From NCBI RefSeq assembly GCF_900078705.1, contig NZ_FKIF01000002.1:124001-188000 (forward strand): a stretch of DNA of 64,000 nucleotides, given 5' to 3'. The notes below the pieces were generated by a model. That model worked only from the letters and a program-made list of their open reading frames with translations. It did no database searches and was not told the DNA's origin. A program made the position numbers and the translations under genes. The stretch comes from Bordetella ansorpii. Lineage in GTDB: Bacteria; Pseudomonadota; Gammaproteobacteria; Burkholderiales; Burkholderiaceae_B. Shown in pieces: positions 54,505 through 62,613 of this stretch; position 1 is the first letter of the stretch, and every line of letters begins with the position of its first letter.

Positions 54505-56286
54505 TCAATGCGAATGCCGCGGATCGCCGCGCGTTTCCACCACCCGCAGGTACAGCGTGGCCGGCTCCAGGCAGGCGCCGGTCGACAACTGGCCCACCAT
54601 GGTCCGGTAGATCTCCTGCCACGGCGTCTGCGACTCGGGCGCCACGGTGCGCATGGTGGCCGCGCGGCGCTTCAGCTCATCTTCGTCCACCCGCACCGTG
54701 ACGCTGCGCTGGTTCAGGTCCACGCGCAGGACGTCGCCCGTCTTCAGCAGCGCCAGGCCGCCGCCCACCGCCGCCTCGGGCGACATGTTCAGGATGGACG
54801 GACTGGCCGAGGTGCCGCTCTGCCGGCCATCGCCCAGGCAGGGCAGGGAATCCACCCCGCGCTTGATCAACGCCGCGGGCGGCGCCATGTTGACCACCTC
54901 CGCGCTGCCCGGATAGCCCACCGGACCGCAGCCGCGTATCACCAGGATGCAATGCTCGTCGATCCGCAATGCGGGATCGTCGATGCGGGCATGGTAATCC
55001 TCGGGGCCCTCGAACACGATGGCGCGCGCCTCGAAGGCATTTTCATCGCCGGGCTCGGACAGGTAGGTGCGGCGGAACGCCTCGCCGACCACCGACATCT
55101 TCATCACCGCGCTGTCGAAGAAATTGCCCGACAGCACGATGTAGCCGGCATGCGGCATGAGCGGCGCCTCGTAGGCACGGATCACCTGCCGGTCGTGCGC
55201 GGGCGAGGCACGCGCGATCTCGCCGATGCGCCGGCCCGACACCGTCATGCAGTCCTCATGCAGGCGCCCGGCGGCGCACAGCTCGTGCAGCACGGCGGGC
55301 ACGCCGCCCGCGCGGTGGAAACCCTCGCCCAGGTACTCGCCCGCGGGCACGCAGTTCACCAGCAGCGGCACGTCCTCGCCCACCTGCTGCCAGTCTTCCG
55401 TCGTCAGGGCCACGCCCATGTGGCGCGCGATCGCCACCAGGTGCCACGGGCAATTGCTGGAGGCGCCCAGCGCGGACGCCGCGACGATGGCGTTCTCGAA
55501 GGCCTCGCGCGTCAGGATGTGCGACGGCCGCAGGTCTTCATGCACCATGTCGCAGATGCGCTTGCCGGTGGCATAGGCCATCTGGCCGCGCTCGCGGTAG
55601 GGTGCCGGAATGCTGGCGCAGCCCGACAGCGACATGCCCAGCGCCTCGGCCAGGCAATTCATCGACAGCGCCGTGCCCATGGTGTTGCAGTGGCCCACCG
55701 ACGGCGACGAGGCCGTGGCCAGTTCCATGAAGCCTTCATAATCCAGCTTGCCCGCGGCCATCAGGTTGCGGGCCTGCCAGATCACCGTGCCGGAGCCCAC
55801 GCGCTGGCCCTCGTGCCAGCCATCGAGCATGGGGCCGCCCGACAGCACGATGGCGGGAATGTCGACCGTGGCGGCCGCCATCAGGCACGCCGGCGTGGTC
55901 TTGTCGCAACCGGTGGTCAGCACCACGCCGTCCAGGGGGTAGCCGTGCAGGATCTCGACCAGCCCCAGGTAGGCCAGGTTGCGGTCCAGCGCGGCGGTTG
56001 GCCGGCGCCCCTGCTCGGCCAGCGGATGTACCGGAAACTCCATGGGAATGCCGCCCGCGTCGCGTATGCCTTCCTTCACGCGTTTCGCCAGTTCGATGTG
56101 ATGGCGGTTACAGGGCGCCAGATCGCTGCCCGTCTGGGCAATGCCGATGATGGGGCGGCCTGACTGCAACTCGCCGCGCGTCAGGCCGTAGTTGAGATAG
56201 CGCTCGACATAGATGGCGGTCATGTCGGCGTGCGTGGGGTCGTCGAACCACTTCTGGCTGCGCAGCCGACGATTGGAATCGGACAT
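54505..56286 (-). CDS. IlvD/Edd-family sugar-acid dehydratase (arabonate/xylonate type)
   Basis: 593 residues from the ATG at 56286 (GAGAGGTGA site). Removes water from an aldonic acid to give a 2-keto-3-deoxy acid using an iron-sulfur cluster. Ligand motifs TTGCDKTTPACLMAAAT and VGHCNTMGTALSMNCLAEALGMSLSG are intact, as is the Mg site near GPEDYHARID. The length and the PCNRHHIELAKRVKEGIRDAGG start fit L-arabonate/D-xylonate/galactarate dehydratases rather than IlvD of branched-chain synthesis. A LacI-type regulator is divergent. No sugar transporter is adjacent. Confidence 0.92.
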   Translation of the reverse strand: MSDSNRRLRSQKWFDDPTHADMTAIYVERYLNYGLTRGELQSGRPIIGIAQTGSDLAPCNRHHIELAKRVKEGIRDAGGIPMEFPVHPLAEQGRRPTAALDRNLAYLGLVEILHGYPLDGVVLTTGCDKTTPACLMAAATVDIPAIVLSGGPMLDGWHEGQRVGSGTVIWQARNLMAAGKLDYEGFMELATASSPSVGHCNTMGTALSMNCLAEALGMSLSGCASIPAPYRERGQMAYATGKRICDMVHEDLRPSHILTREAFENAIVAASALGASSNCPWHLVAIARHMGVALTTEDWQQVGEDVPLLVNCVPAGEYLGEGFHRAGGVPAVLHELCAAGRLHEDCMTVSGRRIGEIARASPAHDRQVIRAYEAPLMPHAGYIVLSGNFFDSAVMKMSVVGEAFRRTYLSEPGDENAFEARAIVFEGPEDYHARIDDPALRIDEHCILVIRGCGPVGYPGSAEVVNMAPPAALIKRGVDSLPCLGDGRQSGTSASPSILNMSPEAAVGGGLALLKTGDVLRVDLNQRSVTVRVDEDELKRRAATMRTVAPESQTPWQEIYRTMVGQLSTGACLEPATLYLRVVETRGDPRHSH

Positions 56287-56395
56287 AGTCACCTCTCTCG
56301 TTGGGAACGAAGAGGCGCCGGCAATCGGCCCGCCGCAACCTGTTTTTCTGGGCCGGCACCTGCCTCGAGTGTACACACCGGGCCCGGGGGCTGAA

Positions 56396-56407
56396 GTTAG
56401 CGATAAC
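56396..56407. promoter_or_regulatory. candidate LacI/GntR-type operator
   Basis: GTTAGCGATAAC has matching GTTA/TAAC arms around a central CG, the layout of LacI-family operators. It sits mid-way in the 221-base gap between the dehydratase (start 56286) and the LacI-type gene (start 56508). The regulator assignment is positional. Confidence 0.5.
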
Positions 56408-56507
56408 AGCGGCGCTTTTGTAACGTGGCTGTCGCGGCCAGCGACACGTAGGATATGCTGACGTCATAACGACTCTACTGATTCCGCGCCAAGCCGCAGC
56501 ACCCAGC

Positions 56508-57536
56508 ATGCCCCCCAGGAAGCCCCGCAGTACCCGCAATGGCCGTGTAACGATGCAGGACGTGGCCACGCGTGCCGGCGTTAGCGCAATCACCGTTTCC
56601 CGTGCGCTGCGTACCCCCCACAAGGTCACCCCCCTGCTGCGCGAGCGCATCCAGCAACTGTGCCGCGAGATGGGGTATGTGCTGAACCACGCCGCCAGCG
56701 CGCTGGCGTCGGCCCGCTCGCACGCCATCGTGGTGCTGATCCCCTCGCTGTCGAACGAGGTGTTCATCGACATCATCGCCGGCCTCAAGGAGGTGCTCGA
56801 GGTGCGTGGCTATCACATGCTGCTGGCCGTCACCGGCTACGGCGCGCAGGCCGAGGAAACCATGCTGCGCACCTATCTGCAGCATGCGCCCGACGGCGCG
56901 ATCCTGACCGGCATCGACCACAGCGACGGCACGTGGAAGCTGCTGCGCACGCATCGCGTGCCGGCGGTGCACACCATCGACCTCCTGCCGGCCGAACACG
57001 CCGGGATGAGCGTGGGATTCTCGCAATTCGACGCGGGCTACGCGGCCGGCCGCCATCTGGCCGAGCACGGCTACCGCCGCATCGGCATCGCCTGCGCGCA
57101 TCCCGACCCACGCTCGGTACGCCGCCGCGAAGGCTGCCGCCAGGCCCTGCGCGACGCCGGCCTGTACGATCCCGCGCTGGAAGTCGGCAGCCCCGAGGAC
57201 ACCTCGATCGCCCTGGGCGCGCGCTTGCTGACGCAGTTGCGCGAGGCGCATCCGGATTGCGATGGGCTGTTCCTGTGCAACGATGATCTGGCGCAAGGCG
57301 CGCTGTTCCAGTGCGCGCGCCTGGGCATCGCCGTGCCGCAATCGATGGGGCTGGTGGGCTTTCACGATCTGGCCGGCAGCGCCTGGACCATGCCGCCGCT
57401 GTCGACCATCACCACGCCGCGGCGGCAGATCGGCGCCACGGCCGCGCACATGCTGCTGCAGCATCTGGCGGACGAGCCGCCGCCGCAACGGCACGTGGAC
57501 CTGGGATTCGAGCTGAGGCGGCGCGAGACGACCTGA
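56508..57536 (+). CDS. LacI-family transcriptional regulator (GntR-like)
   Basis: 342 residues. A basic leader (PPRKPRSTRNGR) precedes the LacI helix-turn-helix VTMQDVATRAGVSAITVSRALRTPHKVTPLLRERI and hinge helix (NHAASALASARS). The ligand domain is a sugar-binding fold (VVLIPSLSNEVFIDIIAGLKEVLE, GLVGFHDLAGSAWTMPPLSTI) most like GntR-type gluconate regulators. An alternative ATG lies at 56553. Expected to repress the divergent IlvD/Edd dehydratase until a sugar acid binds. Confidence 0.93.
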   Translation: MPPRKPRSTRNGRVTMQDVATRAGVSAITVSRALRTPHKVTPLLRERIQQLCREMGYVLNHAASALASARSHAIVVLIPSLSNEVFIDIIAGLKEVLEVRGYHMLLAVTGYGAQAEETMLRTYLQHAPDGAILTGIDHSDGTWKLLRTHRVPAVHTIDLLPAEHAGMSVGFSQFDAGYAAGRHLAEHGYRRIGIACAHPDPRSVRRREGCRQALRDAGLYDPALEVGSPEDTSIALGARLLTQLREAHPDCDGLFLCNDDLAQGALFQCARLGIAVPQSMGLVGFHDLAGSAWTMPPLSTITTPRRQIGATAAHMLLQHLADEPPPQRHVDLGFELRRRETT

Positions 57537-57649
57537 CTCCGTCCGCGCGTGCCGCAGCGCTCATCCATGCACGAATGTTGTCGGCGACCGGACGTCCAGG
57601 CCATCCCGCGATGGCGCGGCACCGCCGGCGCAACCGGCATGAACCCCGG

Positions 57650-60166
57650 TCAAGGCAGCTGCTGCGCCATCTCCTGGTGCTGCTTCCACACTTCGATGGC
57701 GCGCATGCGCTGCCTGGCCACCGTCTGGATACGTTCGCGCAAGGATTCGTCCCGCGCCAGCAGTGCATGGAAATCCCGCGCCGACAGCATCAGCAGCTTG
57801 CTGTAGCCCAATGAGGTCACATCGGGATTGACCTGCTTCTCGCCCAGCAAGGCCAGCTCGCCGAAGAACTCGCCGCTGCCCAGTTCGATGGTGGTGCCGT
57901 CCGGCAAGTGCACGGCCACGGCGCCCGAGGCCACGATGCACATTTCCTCGCCATGGCGGGTGTTGGCGCCCAGCACGGGCTGGTCGGGCAACGCCAGGCG
58001 CGGCCGCAGCAGGCGGCAGATGGCGCGCAGCGAATCGGCGCTGAGCCCCTCGAACAGGGGCACGCGCTTGACCAGCTCGGCCGCCCCCATCTCCATGTCC
58101 AGGCCGGAATGATGGTCGATGTGTTTCCAGCGGTCCTTCAACTGCGCCATCAGATCCGCATAGACCTCGCCGCTGATCAGGAACTGGTCGAGCATGCCGC
58201 GATAGCGCATGCGCTCGAGTTCGCGCGCGACGCGGCCCAGATAGCTTTCCTGCAGCCACAGCGCATACGAGGGGTACTGCAGGTTGAGCGCCTGCAGGGC
58301 GTTCTCGATCAGGTCCAGCCGGCGCTGGTGCGCCCCCACGATGCGCTGCGCGGCATCCTCGCCCAGCAAGGGCGCGATCTGTTCGCGAGAGAACTGCATC
58401 AGCCGCTGCGCCACCGAGCGCTTGGTCATCAGGTTGGAGAAACGATGCGCCAGTTCGCGCGCCAGCCACGACTTGAAGCCGAAGGTGTAGTGCAGCCGCA
58501 GCGCCATGCGAAAGCCCGGCGAGTGGCGCACGTCGGCCTCGATGGCCGATTCGAATCCTTCCAGTCCGCCCACGCGGATGGCGTCCTCGAGCCGCTCGGC
58601 GCGCGCCAGCAGGGTCTCGGCCATGCGCCAGTCGACGATCTGCGCCTTCAGGATGTCGAAGAACATTTCCTCTTCGCGCCGCGCCACGATGCCCAGGCCC
58701 ACCGCCACGCGCTGCTCCAGGCTCATCTTGTTGACCTGGCTGTCGTGCACGCTGGCCAGGCTGGCATCGAACACCGCATGGATGCGCTCGCTGGCCTCGG
58801 GGCTGATGTGATCGGTCTTGGCGATCTCGTCGGCCTTCTCCTGAAGATCTTCCAGGGCGATGGACAGCGCCTGGTTGCGGATGGTGCGCTCGACGGGCGA
58901 CAACTGGTTCAGCCCCAGCATGCGGATCAGCGGACGCAGGCTGATGCCGTTGATGAACAGCGTCATCAGCACGAAGCCCGTGGTGGCCACGGCGACGAAC
59001 TGGCGGGCCTCCTCGGGCACGGCCGCCTGCTCGGTCACCGCCAGCGCCAGCGCCAGCGACACGGCGCCACGCAGGCCGCCCCACAACATCACGGTTTTGT
59101 AGGGATTGCTGACCTTGGTGCCCAGCCGCGTCAGCCCGAGCATGGGCAACAATCCGAACACCACGATCGCACGCGCCACCAGCGTCGCCACGAACAGCAG
59201 CGCCACCAGCAGCAGTTCCTGCCAGTCGGCCGCTTCCATCAGGCGCGGAATCAGCATGGAGGCAAACAGGAAGATCAGCGAGTTGGCCCAGAAACCGAAC
59301 TGCTCCCAGGCGCTGGACAGGTGCTCGAACGTGGCCGGCGACATGCGCGTGCGGCCCGTCGAGCCCACCACCAGGCCCGAGATGACCGTGGCCACCACGC
59401 CCGACACGCCCAGGTAGTGCTCGGAGATGAAGAAGGACAGATACGCCAGCGTGAGGGTGAGCGTGATCTCGGCCGTGGGAAAGCCGCGCAGCCACACGAA
59501 CAGGTAGCAGGCGCCGCGCCCCATCAGGTAACCGGCGACGCCACCGCCGATGAAGGTGCGCAGGAAATCGCCGACCACGTCGCCGACGCCGACCTTGCCC
59601 GACCCGCTGGCCAGCGCGGCCAGCAGCACCGAATACAGCGCGATCGACGCCGCGTCGTTGAACAGGCTCTCGCCTTCGACCAGCGTGGTCAGGCGCTTGG
59701 GCGCGCCCACTTCGCGGAAGATGCCGACCACCGCCACCGGATCGGTGGTGGCCACGATGGCGCCCAGCAGCAGGCACACGATCAGGCCGTACGAGGACAC
59801 CGCGTTCATCGTGAAGCCCACGAAGATGGTGCACACCACCACCGCCACGATGGCCATCATCAGGATGGGCCCGATGTCGTCCATCAGGCGCCGCACGTTC
59901 ATGGCCAGCGAGGTCTCGAACAGCAGCACGGGCAGGAACACCATCAGGAAGGTCTCAGACGAGATCTCGAAGCGCTCGATGCTGTCCAGCATGTCGCCCA
60001 GCATCGGCGGCGCCCAGCCGTGCACGTGCACCGCGATCCCCAGCAAACATCCGACGATGGCCAGCAACACCGAGTAGGGCAGCTTCAGGCGGCCCGCCAG
60101 CGGCGGCATGAAGCACACCAGCGTCAGCAGACCTGCCAAACCGAAGACGATGAGACCGACATCCAT
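57650..60166 (-). CDS. Na+/H+ antiporter (CPA1/NhaP type) with C-terminal cyclic-nucleotide-binding fold
   Basis: 838 residues. The N-terminal 410 residues form about 12 helices with the CPA1 ion-binding region VATTDPVAVVGIFREVGAPKRLTTLVEGESLFNDAASIALY (ND pair). A long cytoplasmic helical region (about 440-690) follows, then a CAP/cNMP-type beta-roll (about 700-815) with SGEFFGELALLGE. The canonical PRxA phosphate-binding Arg is missing (EKQVNPDVTSL), so classical cAMP binding is doubtful. Exchanges Na+ or K+ for H+ across the inner membrane. Divergent from a CpdA-type phosphodiesterase gene. Confidence 0.92.
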   Translation of the reverse strand: MDVGLIVFGLAGLLTLVCFMPPLAGRLKLPYSVLLAIVGCLLGIAVHVHGWAPPMLGDMLDSIERFEISSETFLMVFLPVLLFETSLAMNVRRLMDDIGPILMMAIVAVVVCTIFVGFTMNAVSSYGLIVCLLLGAIVATTDPVAVVGIFREVGAPKRLTTLVEGESLFNDAASIALYSVLLAALASGSGKVGVGDVVGDFLRTFIGGGVAGYLMGRGACYLFVWLRGFPTAEITLTLTLAYLSFFISEHYLGVSGVVATVISGLVVGSTGRTRMSPATFEHLSSAWEQFGFWANSLIFLFASMLIPRLMEAADWQELLLVALLFVATLVARAIVVFGLLPMLGLTRLGTKVSNPYKTVMLWGGLRGAVSLALALAVTEQAAVPEEARQFVAVATTGFVLMTLFINGISLRPLIRMLGLNQLSPVERTIRNQALSIALEDLQEKADEIAKTDHISPEASERIHAVFDASLASVHDSQVNKMSLEQRVAVGLGIVARREEEMFFDILKAQIVDWRMAETLLARAERLEDAIRVGGLEGFESAIEADVRHSPGFRMALRLHYTFGFKSWLARELAHRFSNLMTKRSVAQRLMQFSREQIAPLLGEDAAQRIVGAHQRRLDLIENALQALNLQYPSYALWLQESYLGRVARELERMRYRGMLDQFLISGEVYADLMAQLKDRWKHIDHHSGLDMEMGAAELVKRVPLFEGLSADSLRAICRLLRPRLALPDQPVLGANTRHGEEMCIVASGAVAVHLPDGTTIELGSGEFFGELALLGEKQVNPDVTSLGYSKLLMLSARDFHALLARDESLRERIQTVARQRMRAIEVWKQHQEMAQQLP

Positions 60167-60360
60167 GTGTAAATTCTTTTCCGGGAAAGGCGCGTGCGTC
60201 GGTAAAGGATAGCGGTTTTTTGTTCGCGAACCGCCCGTTCGAGGCGAATGGCAGGGGCATTGCGCGGCGACCTTTGGTTACGGCTGCGCACACAGCAAGA
60301 CCTCTTTGCCGCGCTTTCTGGCTAATGTGCCAGGATCAAACCCATCCCGCCGGAGAGGCC

Positions 60361-61182
60361 ATGTCCGCCGCCCACGTCACCCCGATCGATGAACAACCCG
60401 CGCTGCTGATTCAACTGACAGACATGCATCTGATGGACGAGCCGCACGCGGAAATGCTGGGCGTCGACACCGAGGCGAGCCTGAAGGCCGTGCTGCGCCA
60501 GGCCATGCGCGAGATGCCCGATGCGCAGTTGGTGCTGGCCACCGGCGATGTGGCGCAGGACGGCAGCCGCGGGGCCTACAGGCGCCTGCGCGGCCTGTTG
60601 GGCCAGTTGGGCACCACCGTGCGCTGCCTGCCCGGCAATCATGACGACGCCGCCGCCATGCACGCCGTGCTGCCCGACTGGACCACGCCGATCACCGACG
60701 TCGGCGCATGGCGCGTGGTGATGCTGGACTCGACCGTGCGCGGCTCGGACGCCGGCCATCTGGACGACCGCCAGCTCGACCTGCTGGACCAGGCCGCAGC
60801 CACCGCGGACGATCGCCACATACTGGTGGCGCTGCATCACAACCCCGTGCAGATGGACAGCGACCGGCACGACACGATGATGGTCGACAACCCGATGGCG
60901 CTGTTCCAGCGCCTGGCCGACATCCCCCAGGCGCGCGTGGTGCTGTGGGGCCATGTGCACCGCCAGTTCGACCGCCGCCGCCACAATCTGCGCCTGCTGG
61001 CCTCGCCGTCGACGTGCTTCCAGTTCGCCGTGCACAACGGCCGGCACACGCTGGATGGCGCCGCGCCGGGCTATCGCTGGCTGAAGCTGTACCGCGACGG
61101 TTCGCTGGCCACCGGCGTGCGGCGCCTGCATCCCGCCACCTGGCACGCGCTGTGCAATGCGGCACAACCACGCGCGGCATGA
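60361..61182 (+). CDS. cpdA: CpdA-type 3',5'-cyclic nucleotide phosphodiesterase
   Basis: 273 residues from the ATG at 60361 with CGGAGAGG before it. Calcineurin-like dimetal hydrolase of class III cyclic-nucleotide phosphodiesterases. Motifs in order: LTDMHLM (D-x-H), ATGDVAQDGS (GD), PGNHDDAAAMH (GNHD), VALHHNPVQMDS (H) and LWGHVHRQFD (GHxH). All metal ligands are kept. Expected to lower cAMP. Divergent from an antiporter that carries a cNMP-type fold, a suggestive pairing. A terminator hairpin follows at 61244. Confidence 0.92.
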   Translation: MSAAHVTPIDEQPALLIQLTDMHLMDEPHAEMLGVDTEASLKAVLRQAMREMPDAQLVLATGDVAQDGSRGAYRRLRGLLGQLGTTVRCLPGNHDDAAAMHAVLPDWTTPITDVGAWRVVMLDSTVRGSDAGHLDDRQLDLLDQAAATADDRHILVALHHNPVQMDSDRHDTMMVDNPMALFQRLADIPQARVVLWGHVHRQFDRRRHNLRLLASPSTCFQFAVHNGRHTLDGAAPGYRWLKLYRDGSLATGVRRLHPATWHALCNAAQPRAA

Positions 61183-61243
61183 CGCCCATGTCGTAGCGTG
61201 CCGTTGTCGCAGGACTATCTGAAAATCTGTTTTGCAAAAGCCG

Positions 61244-61275
61244 AGGCCCGCATTATCGCGGGCCTTCTGCTGTTT
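61244..61275 (+). terminator. intrinsic terminator of cpdA
   Basis: AGGCCCGC (61244-61251), loop ATTATC, GCGGGCCT (61258-61265), then a T-rich stretch (TCTGCTGTTT) on the plus strand, about 60 bases after the cpdA stop. Confidence 0.75.
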
Positions 61276-61358
61276 ATTGCCTGGACACGCTGGCAATAGA
61301 GAATGCAATGCTCCCCGCGCTGCGTAGGCGCTTTGTTGCCTTGCAACGGCGTGGCGAT

Positions 61359-61390
61359 AAAAAACGGGGCATCGGAATACCGATGCCCCG
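61359..61390 (-). terminator. strong intrinsic terminator on the minus strand
   Basis: Minus strand: CGGGGCATCGG, loop TATT, CCGATGCCCCG, then six T residues (A-run 61359-61364 on the plus strand). This is an ideal rho-independent terminator, but it lies 200 bases beyond the rpoH stop. It more likely ends the small RNA proposed at 61359-61517. Confidence 0.88.
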
Positions 61391-61517
61391 CAAGCATCCG
61401 TCTCATAGGGGAGGGGAAAGAGGAGAAGCCGAGACGGACGACAAGACTGCCGACAGGGATTGCTCCCAACTCATGCGGTCTACGGTGGTTAGTCCGTGCC
61501 GGTGCGGCAAAGTTTCC
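61359..61517 (-). ncRNA. candidate small RNA with CU-rich loop and embedded 23-codon ORF
   Basis: No protein gene fits the 407 bases between cpdA and rpoH. On the minus strand, TTGATA (61549-61554) and TTTTAT (61525-61530), 18 bases apart, resemble a sigma-70 promoter. The transcript would end at the terminator at 61359. It contains a stem of eight perfect pairs (61397-61404 with 61431-61438). Its 26-base loop carries CTCCTCTTTCCCCTCCCC, complementary in character to Shine-Dalgarno sites. A 23-codon ORF (ATG 61474, stop 61403; MSWEQSLSAVL... SPLSPPL) overlaps the stem and loop but lacks a clear ribosome site. Confidence 0.5.
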
Positions 61518-61526
61518 AGGTTCGAT

Positions 61527-61546
61527 AAAAAAATCATCGCTGATTT
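61527..61546 (-). terminator. short hairpin with T-run just after rpoH
   Basis: Minus strand: AAATCA, loop GCGA, TGATTT, continuing into a run of seven T residues (61527-61533 on the plus strand are A), 44 bases after the rpoH stop. Short AT-rich stem but good U-tract; likely ends rpoH mRNA. It overlaps the proposed small-RNA promoter. Confidence 0.55.
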
Positions 61547-61589
61547 TGTATCAATCCTTTAGCCCGGAAAATGCGCCGCCCCCTCTTCT

Positions 61590-62477
61590 TTATGCCGCTT
61601 GCAGCGTGCCGCGCATTTTCTTCAGCGCGGCGGTTTCGATCTGGCGGATGCGCTCGGCCGACACGCCGAACTCGGCGGCCAGTTCGTGCAGCGTGGAACC
61701 GCCCTCGTCCTGGAGCCAGCGCGCCTCGATGATGCGGCGCGAACGCGGGTCGAGCGCTTCCAGCGCGCTGGCCAGGCCGGCGCCCTGCATGTCGTCGTGG
61801 GCCATTCGGGCCAGCACGCGCGAGGGTTCCTGGCGGCCTTCGTCGGACAGGTACGAAATCGGCGCGAAGCTGTCGTCGTCATCGTCCTGGTTTTCCAGCG
61901 ACACGTCGCGGCCACTGAGGCGCACTTCCATTTCGCTGACGTCTTCCCGGCGCACGTTCAGTTCGCTGGCGATGTGATCCACCTGATCCGGATCGAGCGA
62001 ATGACCGTCGGGACGCATGCTGCGCAGATTGAAGAACAGCTTGCGCTGCGCCTTGGTGGTGGCCACCTTGACCAGGCGCCAGTTGCGGATGACGTATTCG
62101 TGGATCTCGGCCTTGATCCAGTGCACCGCGAACGACACCAGGCGCACGCCGCGCTCGGGGTCGAAACGCTTGACGGCCTTCATGAGGCCGACGTTGCCTT
62201 CCTGGATGAGATCGGCGTGCGGCAGGCCATAGCCCAGGTACTGGCGCGCGACAGACACCACCAGGCGCAGGTGCGACAGCACCAGCTCGCGGGCGGCTTC
62301 CAGGTCGTCGTGGTCGTGCAGACGGCGGGCGAGTTCGTGTTCGCGCTCGGGCGTCAGCACCGGCAGGCGGTTGACCGTGGAGATGTAGGCATCGATGGTG
62401 CCGAGCGCGCCCGGATTGGCAATCGCCAACGCCAGGGCGTTGCCGGAGGGGGCCAACGAACTACTGGGTTGCTTCAT
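61590..62477 (-). CDS. rpoH: RNA polymerase heat-shock sigma factor (sigma-32)
   Basis: 295 residues from the ATG at 62477 (CTGGAGG site). Region 2 (LVLSHLRLVVSVARQYLGYGLPHADLIQEGNVGLMKAVKRFDPERG) with the core-binding and -10 recognition helices, the RpoH box QRKLFFNLR that separates sigma-32 from other sigma factors, and region 4 (LHELAAEFGVSAERIRQIETAALKKMR). Directs transcription of chaperone and protease genes. A perfect CIRCE element lies 42 bases upstream of the ATG, so the gene is probably repressed by HrcA and induced when chaperone capacity falls. Confidence 0.97.
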   Translation of the reverse strand: MKQPSSSLAPSGNALALAIANPGALGTIDAYISTVNRLPVLTPEREHELARRLHDHDDLEAARELVLSHLRLVVSVARQYLGYGLPHADLIQEGNVGLMKAVKRFDPERGVRLVSFAVHWIKAEIHEYVIRNWRLVKVATTKAQRKLFFNLRSMRPDGHSLDPDQVDHIASELNVRREDVSEMEVRLSGRDVSLENQDDDDDSFAPISYLSDEGRQEPSRVLARMAHDDMQGAGLASALEALDPRSRRIIEARWLQDEGGSTLHELAAEFGVSAERIRQIETAALKKMRGTLQAA

Positions 62478-62518
62478 GATTGCGGCCTCCAGAGGAAGGT
62501 GGATACGGACAAGGGATG

Positions 62519-62545
62519 TTAGCACTCTCGTTTGTCGAGTGCTAA
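62519..62545 (-). promoter_or_regulatory. CIRCE element (HrcA operator) upstream of rpoH
   Basis: TTAGCACTC-N9-GAGTGCTAA, a perfect match to the consensus CIRCE repeat in both arms and spacing, 42 bases upstream of the rpoH ATG. HrcA is the known binder of CIRCE; it represses groESL/dnaK-type operons. Here it would put the sigma-32 regulon under HrcA control. Confidence 0.95.
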
Positions 62546-62613
62546 TTCGACCGTACAATCTGTAGGGAGTTCCGGAAAACGGCCTTGCGACCTCTGGATT
62601 TATGCGTCCCCAT

